NCBI GenBank assembly: GCA_026545225.1
Contig: CM048845.1
Location: 108,202,533-108,266,532, forward strand
Length of the DNA stretch: 64,000 nt
Direction: 5' to 3'
Source: Cornus controversa
Lineage: Eukaryota > Streptophyta > Magnoliopsida > Cornales > Cornaceae
The notes below the pieces were generated by a model. It was given only the letters and a program-made list of their open reading frames with translations. It had not been told where the DNA came from and ran no database searches. The position numbers and the translations under genes are program-made. Within the stretch, counting starts at the first letter, position 1. The number at the start of each line of letters is the position of its first letter. Shown here one piece after another: positions 23,020 to 33,024 of the stretch.

Positions 23020-26000
23020 GATCATTTAGAATCTATATTTCACGACTGTGAACGGTATCTTGCAGACGGAAATCTAGCCAAAGAAGTGACAAGCCGACGG
23101 CCTGCCAGTCACTAATGCACTTCCGCAAGCTCGGGACAGTCGCGGGATCAATACTGGACAATGATTGACCATCAAGGGAGATGAGAAAGTCCGCCACAGC
23201 ATCTAAGAAAAGACGCTGGTACAGGGGGTCTTGAAAAGCAAAATTAGCAAAAGTCTCAGGATAGCGATGATAAATCCTGTTAAGCATTCCCACATTTCGA
23301 AAGCTGCAAGAGAAGGATCGCTATTCAACAGGATCATCAGGCTTTAAATTCTGAAGGTTCAGAAATACTTCAAGATCTGACCGCAAACCCTCGTTAAAAA
23401 TGGAATCAGTGTCCATAGCAGAAGTCTGAGGGTCATGCTCTACAATAGAGGAAATAGATTGTCAAGGAAATTGAACGAAAATAAACAAAGGAAATTATAT
23501 GAAAACACAGCGAATACCTGTCCCAAAGAAAGACTTATCAATAGCATTAGCATCGTTAGGAAAGTGAGTTACGGGAAGAGGACGGGATAAGGTAGGTAGC
23601 TGGCTAGTCTCACCCGCGGGAGGGATATCATCGTCTTTGAAAATCTGAAGGTCGTCGCTGGGATGCCCGTAGATTTCTTTTGATAGTAGGGCGGTGTCTT
23701 TATTCACTGCAGCCAGCTCACGCGCAATATCTGAGGCATCGCCCTCAGTCATAGGAAAATTCTCAGCCCTAAGTTCAGATATCATAAAGTCTACTAACGG
23801 ATCTTGGCTAGAAACGGGCTCTATCCTGTCTGCGGGTTCACTATCCTGCGAAGAAAAGAGTAAGTGGCCAGCGTTATGTCTAAAGCGAGCCAAGGGATCA
23901 TCACTCGCGGGCGCAGACGGGGAAGGAACTGATGAAATAGGGGTAGACGGTAATTACAGAACAGAAGGCTCAGGTAAGGCGGTTGGTTTATGAAGGGGTA
24001 ATAAAACCAAAATGGGAAGTTAGTCATCCTCATCTACTGACATTGCAGCTGTGGGGTTGGAAGGTAAGAGTGGGGAAGAGCCCCACAGGGGGCTGAATGA
24101 AATCACTAGAGATAGTGTGTTGACTTTTTGCAGAAGGGTTTGGGCCAGAGTCACCTCCCCCGAAGGGATCAATGTTGGCTACAGGCCCATTAGCGGAACC
24201 CTCCGTTTCCATGTCTTGTTCAAAAGCCAAGGCAAGCTTTCTAGGCCCCACTGGTAAAAGTTGCAGAGGATCACTTCTAGAGATAGAGGCTTCCTTATAG
24301 GCAACTGGCTGCTGCAGGCGAAGAGCGTACATTGGACAAAAGAGAACATGATTAGGCCATACAACATTAACAATAAAAGTGCTAGATTTACAAAGTAAGA
24401 GGATGGTACCATCCGGACTCTCTTATTATCAAGTTCATAATCGGCATTGGTATCTGGCTCGTGGTCAACAACGAAAGAAGTTTCAACATCCGCGGGCAAA
24501 GTGACACGGGTCAAGCATTTCTTGCGAGGAGCCTTCTTCAGGAAATAACTTGTATACAGACAAGCTGTGTGAACTTGGGGACACTTGAGAGTAAGATCAT
24601 CCTTGTAAACTAAGGCTATTTCGGGAACGGAAGGTGGGCTCTTAGTAAAATCCTTGAAGATAGTATGCATATGCTCCAAGTACCACAAGTAACTTGCTGA
24701 ACAATGGCCCCTATTATGCACCGAAGGAATCTTTACATACGAAGAGAAGCGCCGATTCAGTAGTTCGCATTTCTTTCGATAAAAGAGCATCAAATCATCA
24801 AAAGTCTCCACCCATATGAAATTTACGGAAGAAATATTCTGGTTATAACCAAGTTGACGTGCCACCCGTATGCGGTAGTAGCCAATTCTTTTAAGGCATG
24901 TCTCGCTCACCGCAGGGAGAGTTGCCCCAGCTGCTATGGCACAAAACATCATTCGAGGCATACTAGGCTTATCCTCTTCAACAATGCTAGTCTCCTCCGG
25001 ATAAAAAGGTAGGAATTGAATACCGTCGTACTGAATAGTATAAGGACGAAACTCAAAGAATTCTTCATAGTTTAGTGAGTCTCCAATATCTCCAACCCAA
25101 CCAATGTTATGCCACCGTGTGGCTTGACCATTATCTAAGAGAGCGTCGTTGACGTCAAAGAACTCAAACTCATAAGGCTTATTGGCATACCGAGGGAAAT
25201 GCTAAAAAAAAAAAAGAACATCAAAAAAAGAGATGAAACATGGCTGCTGATCTCGTATCAACCTTTGGAACGAGGATAGTTTGAAACAATGTCATTTAGG
25301 CGATTGTACAGTGAGCCCAATACATAGGGGCCAAGGGAAGTGTGTCACCCTTAGCCAAAACAACTGAAAGGAGAAAGGTGTCCCTATCAGGATTGTCTTG
25401 AGGACAGTCTTCAAAGATAAACCTGTCCAGCTAATAAACAAGGAAGGTTGTTACTTCATAAACCTTACCGAACTCCAAACCATCCACATACTATCGAACA
25501 CAATGACTCTCGCAAAGGTCTTTGGTCCTTTTCTCGTAATCCCCAAAAAAGTAACGAAACCAAGAAGTATACGTAACCTTTGGAGATTTAATCTTGGGAT
25601 GATTCTTGAATTTTTAGAACCCTTGAAAATAGTATCCAAACGCATAGCCTCATCCGCGAAAGCATCTAGAGAGTCACGGAGGGACAGAACTTTCGACGAG
25701 GCTATAGGAGCAGTAACCTCTCTGGAACATAGAATGGGAAGTCTAAAAAGTACTGCCACATCCTCTAAGGTAGGGGTAAACTCCCCCTAAGAAGTCACAA
25801 AAGTATGGTATACTGAACTCCATTGTGAAATGACAAATGTGAGTCCTTCCGCGTCCCTTTCAACAGAAAGTTCAGAAAAAAGCTTAACAGATTGAAGAAC
25901 CTTGGCTCCTTGAAGAATCTCACAGTACTCAAGAACTCCAAGGATATAGTGCGACCATTCAGTCCACTCTACAGTGGCACCCATATGTGATTCATATTCA

Positions 26001-26260
26001 ATAAAACTGAAAGGATAGTCTCCTCGCTCTAGCCGAAGACGAGGAACAAATTCTGGAATAACGGCAAAACTATCCATGCTATCTTCTGTGCTAAGTATCA
26101 TAAGATCATCGGACACCTCCATGTCAGGTATAAAATCTTCCATGGAACTCCAAAAGTGATCATGCTTCTCTTCAAAAAAAGGCACCTTACGCTACTCATC
26201 AATAGAAGGAACTTAAGGAATTACTCCGCTGGCCAACGACAGTTGTTTTTTCTTTGTCAT
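23020..26260 (-). pseudogene. Antisense plant-mobile-domain-like gene inside the Tat element
   Basis: Opposite strand to gag-pol, after integrase. Reading leftwards from ATG 26260 (MTKKKQLSL): VYHTFVT, TAG at 25787-25789, then GEFTPTLEDVAVLFRLPI, the signature block of the plant mobile domain (aminotransferase-like, PF10536 type), and YVLGSLYNRLNDIV. A likely intron ends at a T-rich tract plus AG near 25205; further exons give SMPRMMFCAIAAGATLPAVS (about 24960), a GT-AG intron near 24310-24410, QQPVAYKEASISRSDPLQLL, and a last donor FFGTG|GTATTC near 23510-23525. Stops and frameshifts show decay. Extra antisense genes of this type are known in plant Tat elements; the function is unknown. Confidence 0.7.
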
Positions 26261-27044
26261 AATTAGACACTTACAGGTTGGCAACTAAGTAAAAGAAGCA
26301 AAGGCAAGAGAGGAGTGAAGATGTAGTAAGGAAATACAAGAATACTGTACAGGGAAGACTATATAAACACTAGGCGCGGGAATCGAACCGAAGTGACGCG
26401 AGCAATTACAAGAGGATCAAAAAGTCACCTGGATCAAGTTGCAAATAGTTAATGCATAGGGATTATAGGCTTTGACACTAATACTGGAAATAACAAAGGA
26501 CTTCATAATTAAAGAGGAAAACATTGCACATATAGAGAAGGGCTAAAGTCTCTGAGGCATTTTTGTAAACAAGAGAGGGGGCATAATGACTAAAAAGAAG
26601 TTATCACAGTCATGGGAAAAGGCAAAAGTCAAAAACAAGAAAGATAAGTAAAGGAAAAGAGAGAGCAAACCAAGGCAACGTGGAAAATCAAAAGAATCTT
26701 GGTGAAACGAATAGCATTGGATAACCAGCGTAAGGACGGGGTCCTTCCCCGCGTGGGGATCGCGAACACGAAAAAGAGTGATCAAAAGGCTAAAGGCCTA
26801 CAAAAATAAAAAGGGTCATTATGGCCACAAGGAGAGAAGAAGAAGAGAAAGATAAAAGCGGGGGGGTCCCGAATGGCGCTTTACCCGCATGGGGATTACA
26901 GGCTCGAAATAAGAGTTTTAAAGAGGAAAGGGCTTCGTGATGAAAAAGAATGATAATACGGCTATAAAAGGGAACAGGGTCAGAAGGAAAGAAAATGTTA
27001 CAAACAACACTTCATGAAGAAATATTGGTTGTAAGGGGGCAAAA
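26261..27044 (+). other. 3' untranslated part and polypurine tract of Tat-type element
   Basis: No coding frame supported. Contains short GC repeats of the CCCGCGTGGGGA kind near 26740-26900, and ends with the polypurine tract AAGGGGGCAAAA immediately before the TG of the 3' LTR. Confidence 0.7.
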
Positions 27045-28137
27045 TGTAGATAAGGGTATTACAGAGCAAAGAAAGGATGGCTAAAGGCACCAGGAAGAAC
27101 CAGGAGGTTTCCAGTGAAAAGACCCTACGCGGGGGCATTCTCCCAGCGCATGGGAGAATCCCGCAGGGGACATGCACCCGCATGATTAACCCATGCGCGG
27201 GCAACCTCTCCCCGCGCAAGGTCAGCCCTTCCCCGCATAGGGACGGTCCTTCCCCACATAGGGATACATACCTAAAAGGAACCCTCAATACCCATGAGGG
27301 GGTTGGCAAAACATACAAGAGCACAGGGAGTGATAGGATCGGGGACAATCCTCTCTGACGGGCATGTTATGGTTGGTAATTGGATTGTGTTTTCTGGGAC
27401 CAACTCTGAAAAGAGTATGATTCCATAAGACACTTCTAAATTAACAATCATGGTCTACTCTCAAGGGCTATAAGGAACCATGGATGAATGGGCCATTGTG
27501 TGGCTTACTGGCTCACAATCCTGAGTGGTTGTCTTCGTAGCAAGGGCTATGTAGAAGACTATTAATTCCTCTCTTCAATATGGAAAGTAACTTGTCGCAA
27601 CATAACTTCTAACATTGAAGATTGGGCATTAGTATGAGGCTACAATGTCCCACAGACCATTTTAGGCACAGAGACAAGCTGTGATATGGTCTGGGCGATC
27701 ATGGTGTCATAATGAAGCATATGACGTCATGGTCCCGGGCAGGAAGGTGGGTTGAGTGTGGTATAGAAGATTAAGAGGAAGGCTCGTTGGGCCATGGGCA
27801 TCTAAAGTTGTGCTAGTGTGACTCTACGCGGGCACCGTCACAACATTTCTTGCGGGTAGGACTAAGGCTGCGAGGGGTATGGGCTCATACTTACAACCAA
27901 TGGTGGTGAAGGAAAAGATAAGCGGCCAAGTGCCACGTAGGATGACAGCTGTCATAAGCCTCATGCCTGGGGTCTATAAATACCCCCTTGTATGGTGACA
28001 TGTGGATCATTCTGGTGCCCTCTCTCTCTCCTAATCACTCTTACTTTCTCTTTCTCCCATCTAGTACCTAGCTTACATTCTCATTATATATTCTCATCAA
28101 CTCAGCTTAATTATTCTCAACACACACTTATAGTCCA
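27045..28137 (+). repeat. 3' LTR of Tat-type element, end lost
   Basis: Matches 15735-16858 with many substitutions. It stops at TAGTCCA, about 50 bp short of the LTR end seen in the 5' copy, where the Athila-type LTR begins. Promoter palindrome TGACAGCTGTCA is at 27943-27954 and TATAAATA at 27975-27982. Confidence 0.85.
27943..27982 (+). promoter_or_regulatory. LTR core promoter (3' LTR, Tat-type element)
   Basis: Palindrome TGACAGCTGTCA, a 20 bp gap and TATAAATA, as in the other two LTRs of the family. Confidence 0.55.
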
Positions 28138-29515
28138 TGATCGGCGTTAAATGTTACGCATTCTAGCCTCTTAATTTGCATATTTTATTCTCTTAGTGAT
28201 AGGTTATATGTGATTTTACTCTGTTTTTGTATTTTATGTCTTTTTCAGGGACTTAATGATTATTTCAGATAAAACCATGATTTTGGGCTTTTAAAGATGA
28301 TATTCAAGAAGATTATACGAAGCCTACATCTAATGGGTCCATTCAACTCCATATTTCAACTCAAATCAGCCCAAGGAAGAGGTTCAAGAGAATTACAACT
28401 GCTTAAGAAGGTTACGGGCCTGAAGCCCAATTTTGCATTTAATCCAGTTTTAATCCCGTTTTGGAAAGTCGACCTAAAGTCTTATTTCCGAGCATCAATT
28501 CGACTTAATTCCCGAGTAAGTTGAATGAAATTCGATTCTGGACACTTTTGTATTTCAGGTAAATTTCGTGAATCGGACTTCTACTGGGTCAAAACTTAGG
28601 CCGAATGTCAGCAGAAAAATACACCTATTTTGGGCTGCGGGAAAACCCTAATTTTCTCCTAATTGGATTAGGACTTTATCTCCTAATTGGATTAGGACTT
28701 TATGTATTCTATTGGGGTATAAAGAGGTGAATTGGAGGCTATTTTGAGGGGGAGAAAAGAAGAGGAGGCCAGGGCAGAGAAGACAGAGACAATCCGGGTT
28801 TTATTTATTCATTATGTCTTTTATTATTTTGTTATCTTCTTCTTCTACTATGTGTAACTAAACTCCTCAACTAGGGTTGAGGAGGAAACCTCCATTAATG
28901 AAGTGAAGTTCTTTTGTTCATTAATTGATTCCCATGTGTGTGATTTAATTGCTTATGATTTTTGCTTCTTGTGATTAATTATTTTATAATTCTTTCACCA
29001 TCTATATCATGTATATGTGGTAGTTAGAAAGTATTATAATTAATCTAAGCTTGGGTTTGTATTTCTTAAAAGTGATAATCTTTGATCTTGTGTTTTTCAT
29101 TAAATTGGATACATAGGATGCTTAGAATTTTACAATAGTAAAGCGAAGGAAAATCTACCTTTTTAATATATTTTTCGTAGTACTTTATTGTTAAATCTTG
29201 AGTAAGCAATAGATTGATTTCTTGATTGCTACTCCAAATTTGAAAATTAATAAATGAATATTAGAAGTTTCATGGATTTAATGGTGGTGGAATCCGAAAC
29301 CTTAGTTATTTTCTTTATTTGATTTCAATAGTGTTATTTTATTTTCATGTTAGTTTAATTTCTCCCAAATCAACTAAACTTGTGTTTAAACTAGATTAGT
29401 TTTAAATTAATTTGAATTTGTATTAGTTTTTCTTCTCAAAGCATTCCCTTGGGTTCGACCTCGTTCTTGTCGAACTATACTTTAATAGATTCGTACACTT
29501 GCGAGTTATTTAACA
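28138..29515 (+). repeat. 5' LTR, Athila-type element 1
   Basis: TGATCGGCG ... TTTAACA. TATAAAG at 28718-28724 is the likely TATA box. Contains a short frame at 28297-28524 that also occurs in the 3' LTR; I do not regard it as a gene. Confidence 0.92.
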
Positions 29516-29538
29516 ATTTTAAAACAACATTAAGTTTT

Positions 29539-29556
29539 TGGCGCCGTTGCCGGGGA
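29539..29556 (+). other. Primer-binding site, Athila-type element 1
   Basis: TGGCGCCGTTGCCGGGGA, 23 bp inside the LTR. Known for Athila and related elements as complementary to a tRNA-Asp 3' end. Confidence 0.85.
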
Positions 29557-29700
29557 TTGCAAACAAGAAAACTAATCAAATTTCGATTAATTTAATTCTT
29601 CTACTAGTTATAATTTAATTTTTGTTTTCTTTCTTTCTTTTGTTTTATTATTTTTAAAAAGAAAAAAAAAATCTTTCCAATTTTAATTATTTGTTCTAGG

Positions 29701-29733
<33 letters not shown>

Positions 29734-30726
29734 TTCTTTATTATTATAGTTTTAGTTTTAGTTATTTTTATTAGTATTTTTCTTAGTTTAGTTTTAGTTT
29801 TAGTTTTATTTTATTGTTATTGTTTTACCTGATACTTTTTGAATTCTATAGGTGGTATTGTTGAAAATTGTCTTTTTCGCATGTTCTTGGGCACTACTTT
29901 GGAATCCAAGTAAGTACATTTTTTTTTTTTCGTTTATTTATATTTTTATTTTCTTAGATTAGGAAAACATAGATTTTTGTTTTAGGTTGATAATTTTTGC
30001 ATGAGAACTTTAGGATAGAATAACTTAGAAATAGCCTTAGGGTCACACTTTCTTCAAGTTTATTTATTTATTTATTTTTTTCTCTCTATTTAAAAAAAAA
30101 AAAAGAAGAGAAGAAAGATCACACACTCACTCACTTTTTATATTATTTTTGTTTTTATGGTGTGTTTTGTTTGTGCATTTTAATTTAGCATTCTTGCATT
30201 AAAATTTTAGTAAGGGCACAAACCCCCAACAAGATAAGGATTGGATTTCATCACCAATTCCTTGCCCAACCAGGTTAAAAATCTCCTTGCATTTGTCTAT
30301 CCCAAGCCAAATTTAGTTTAAATTTAAAATCAAGTAAACATTGGCCATAGGAATTCACATAGCATATAGGACCCTCTTGGACAGAGTTAACTTTTGGTAA
30401 CTCCAGTGAGCACCTTCCAACTTCACAATGTCTAGGAAAGTTCTGAGGAGATTGGTTTTTAAGTGGGACCATTTGTGACCCCTCCAATCTATCTTAGAAA
30501 CTTTCCTGGTTGTATTGTTGGTGGGGCTTAACTGGTAATCCTCTAGTTCCTCTGAAAGGGAGTAGAAGCTGTATAACTAGGTAAGAATTATTTTGGAACT
30601 AGTCCAGATAATTCTTAAGGAAAATAAAAAAAAATTAAAATAGAAATCACTAACCTTGAATTAAATTTGAAAAAAAAAAAAATTGCTTGTTTAATTGGTT
30701 GGTGTTTTTGTGAGTCATTTTAGTGT
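29557..30726 (+). other. Leader of Athila-type element 1
   Basis: About 1.2 kb of T-rich, low-complexity untranslated DNA between the primer site and gag, including a poly-T/poly-A junction near 29700-29735. No coding frame is supported; the minus frame at 30275-30487 is not conserved. Confidence 0.6.
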
Positions 30727-33024
30727 ATGTTAGGTCGTCGATCACTGAATCTAGAGTTGTTTCCATTAGATCTTGAGATTGAGAGAACCTTTCGAAAGGG
30801 TGTGAAAAATTCTAGTGTTAGAGATCCTTCTTTACCCAAGATGGCAGATCCCGTTGAAACTAAATCCCTTAAGGACTATTACACTCCCGTGCAGATTACA
30901 AACCTGTCTTGCATTGTGTTACCTACTACCCAACAGGGACATTTTGAGATAGGGGCGGCGGTAATTAATTTACTGCCCACTTTTAGAGGTCTTAGTTCTG
31001 ATGACCCATACCTCCATGTTAAGGAATTTTTAGAGATTTGCTCCACACTACAATTTCAACATATTTCTGAGGAGTCAATTAAATTGCGGTTATTTCCATT
31101 CTCTTTGAAAGAGAAAGCAAAATCTTGGTTATACTCACTCGAACCCGCGTCTGTCAATTCATGGAATGGGTTATGCACCAAATTTCTTACCAAGTTCTTT
31201 CCCATGCACAAAACTAACTCCCTTCGTCGAAATATCATGCAATTTACTCAAAAAGAGGGTGAAGAGTTTTATATATGTTGGGAGAAATTTAACGATCTTC
31301 TCCTTAAGTGTCCCCATCATGGTTTTGCCAAGTGGCAATTAGTTCAATTCTTTTATGAGGGATTGTCACCCTATAATCGTCAACTAATTGAGTCACGAGG
31401 TGGGGTAGAATTTATGTCTAAGAATGAGGATGAAGCATGGAAATTTCTTGATGCATTGTCAGAGAACTCTCAACAATGGGAGTACTCAGGGAGGGTTGAA
31501 ATGAGTGGTCTATCAATGTTCTCAGAACCCAAAAAGGGAGGAATCTATGAGGTCCGAGAGGATACCAATTTGAGTGCGAGGATAGCTAGTCTAACTAGAA
31601 AAGTGGAGGCTATAGAGATGAGTAAAGGAAGTAATTCGTCTGCTTGTGCAGTTAGTGAGATGTGTCAATTGTGTAGGAGTTTTTCTCATACGGCTAAAAC
31701 TTGTCCATCTATTGCATCTTTTCATGAGTGTATAGCCGAACAAGCCAATGCACTCAATTCCTATAAGAAACCATTTGACAGCCCATATTCTGACACATAT
31801 AATCCTAATTGGAGGAACCACCCTAATTTTCCTTGGAGGCAAGACCAACCTCGGAACAACCAAGGGGTGCAACCACAATTTTCATATCCTTCTATGTCCC
31901 AAAATGCCCCTATGTATGTTCCTCCACCTCAACAAAGACCAACTTTAGAGGATACTCTCCAACAGTTCATGCAACAGACCAGTCAGTCAATTTCTAAGTT
32001 AGAAATGCAAATAGGTCAATTAGCCACTGTTGTAGGAGAGAGGGAGAAAGGAAAGTTTCCTAGTCAACCTGTACCTAACCCAAAGGGTCAGTTTCATATT
32101 TGTAACCCGTCCACTTCTGGTTCACATGAGCAGGTTCACTCTATCACAACTCTAAGATCAGGTAAACAAGTTGATAATGGAGTCCAAATGTCTATACATA
32201 ATGAGAAAATTGAAAATAACCATATTAGCAGTTTAGGAAGGGAGGACAAAACTACATCTGAAGTTGAGTCAAAAATTCAAGTCCCTAGTCTTGACCCACC
32301 ATCTCCAATAAGTCCACCAGTTAGAAACTTTGTTCCTACTGCACCATATCCTCAAAGACTTCAAAAGCCTAAGAAGGGGAATCACTACAATGAGATTATG
32401 GAAGTGTTTAAACAAGTCAAAATTAATATTCCATTTCTCGATGCAATTCAACAGATCCCCTCTTATGCAAAATTCTTGAAAGACTTGTGTACGGTCAAAC
32501 GTGGCTTGAATGTGCACAAGAAAGCCTTCCTAACTGAGCAAGTTAGCTCAATCATCCAACATCGCACTCCACCTAAATTTAAGGATCCTGGATGTCCTAC
32601 AATTTCATGTACCATAGGTGATCAAAAAATTGAGCAAGCTTTGCTTGACTTGGGTGCGAGTGTCAACTTGTTACCTTACTCTGTTTATGAGCAACTAGGT
32701 CTTGGTGAGTTGAAACCCACGAAGGTGGTACTCCAATTAGCAGATCACTCAGTTAAGGTACCTCGTGGTGTTATTGAGGATGTGCTTATTCAGGTTGATA
32801 AATTCTTTTTCCCTGTAGACTTTATTGTTTTAGACACTCAACCTGTAGCTAATCCTAATAATCGGATTCCTGTCATCTTAGGTCGTCCATTCCTAGCCAC
32901 TTCAAATGCTTTAATCAACTGTAGGAATGGTGTTGTGAAACTCTCTTTTGGAAATATGTCGGTTGAGCTTAATGTTTTTAACGTAAACCGACAACCACCA
33001 GACTCTGAGGATATTGTGAGGTAA
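30727..33024 (+). CDS. Gag-protease polyprotein, Athila-type element 1
   Basis: 765 codons, uninterrupted. The first ATG is 30727; an ATG at 30841 (MADPVETKSLKDYY) is an alternative start. A gag core lies at about residues 80-200 (LRLFPFSLKEKAKSWLYSL, FLTKFFPMHKT), a zinc knuckle CQLCRSFSHTAKTC (CX2CX4HX4C) at about residue 313, a proline/glutamine-rich linker, and a retropepsin-like protease with the D-x-G-A motif (DLGASVNLLPYSVYEQLGLG) at about residue 641, then PVILGRPFLATS. The usual DSGA or DTGA is DLGA here, common in Athila. No pol follows: the frame ends at TAA 33022-33024. The product could form particles only with RT and integrase from another element. Confidence 0.88.
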   Translation: MLGRRSLNLELFPLDLEIERTFRKGVKNSSVRDPSLPKMADPVETKSLKDYYTPVQITNLSCIVLPTTQQGHFEIGAAVINLLPTFRGLSSDDPYLHVKEFLEICSTLQFQHISEESIKLRLFPFSLKEKAKSWLYSLEPASVNSWNGLCTKFLTKFFPMHKTNSLRRNIMQFTQKEGEEFYICWEKFNDLLLKCPHHGFAKWQLVQFFYEGLSPYNRQLIESRGGVEFMSKNEDEAWKFLDALSENSQQWEYSGRVEMSGLSMFSEPKKGGIYEVREDTNLSARIASLTRKVEAIEMSKGSNSSACAVSEMCQLCRSFSHTAKTCPSIASFHECIAEQANALNSYKKPFDSPYSDTYNPNWRNHPNFPWRQDQPRNNQGVQPQFSYPSMSQNAPMYVPPPQQRPTLEDTLQQFMQQTSQSISKLEMQIGQLATVVGEREKGKFPSQPVPNPKGQFHICNPSTSGSHEQVHSITTLRSGKQVDNGVQMSIHNEKIENNHISSLGREDKTTSEVESKIQVPSLDPPSPISPPVRNFVPTAPYPQRLQKPKKGNHYNEIMEVFKQVKINIPFLDAIQQIPSYAKFLKDLCTVKRGLNVHKKAFLTEQVSSIIQHRTPPKFKDPGCPTISCTIGDQKIEQALLDLGASVNLLPYSVYEQLGLGELKPTKVVLQLADHSVKVPRGVIEDVLIQVDKFFFPVDFIVLDTQPVANPNNRIPVILGRPFLATSNALINCRNGVVKLSFGNMSVELNVFNVNRQPPDSEDIVR

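Larger units (their letters stand above)
15735..28137 (+). mobile_element. Tat-lineage Ty3/gypsy retrotransposon (degenerate, with antisense gene)
   Basis: Structure in order: 5' LTR 15735-16858, primer-binding region near 16859-16880, gag 17289-18197, protease 18203-18800, RT 19220-20270, RNase H 20272-20711, second (archaeal-type) RNase H 20766-21044, integrase 21708-22730, antisense gene 26260-23020, polypurine tract AAGGGGGCAAAA (27033-27044), 3' LTR 27045-28137 cut short by the next element. Two RNase H domains and an extra antisense gene are Tat-lineage traits. Many stops and frameshifts, and clearly diverged LTRs, say it is old and inactive. GGATA at 15730-15734 is the expected target duplication; its partner is lost. 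Confidence 0.85.

Noticed and set aside
28297-28524. 75-codon frame present in both Athila LTRs (also 35353-35580)
   Set aside because: Identity simply reflects the LTR pair; not open in the related LTRs at 38079 and 44122.
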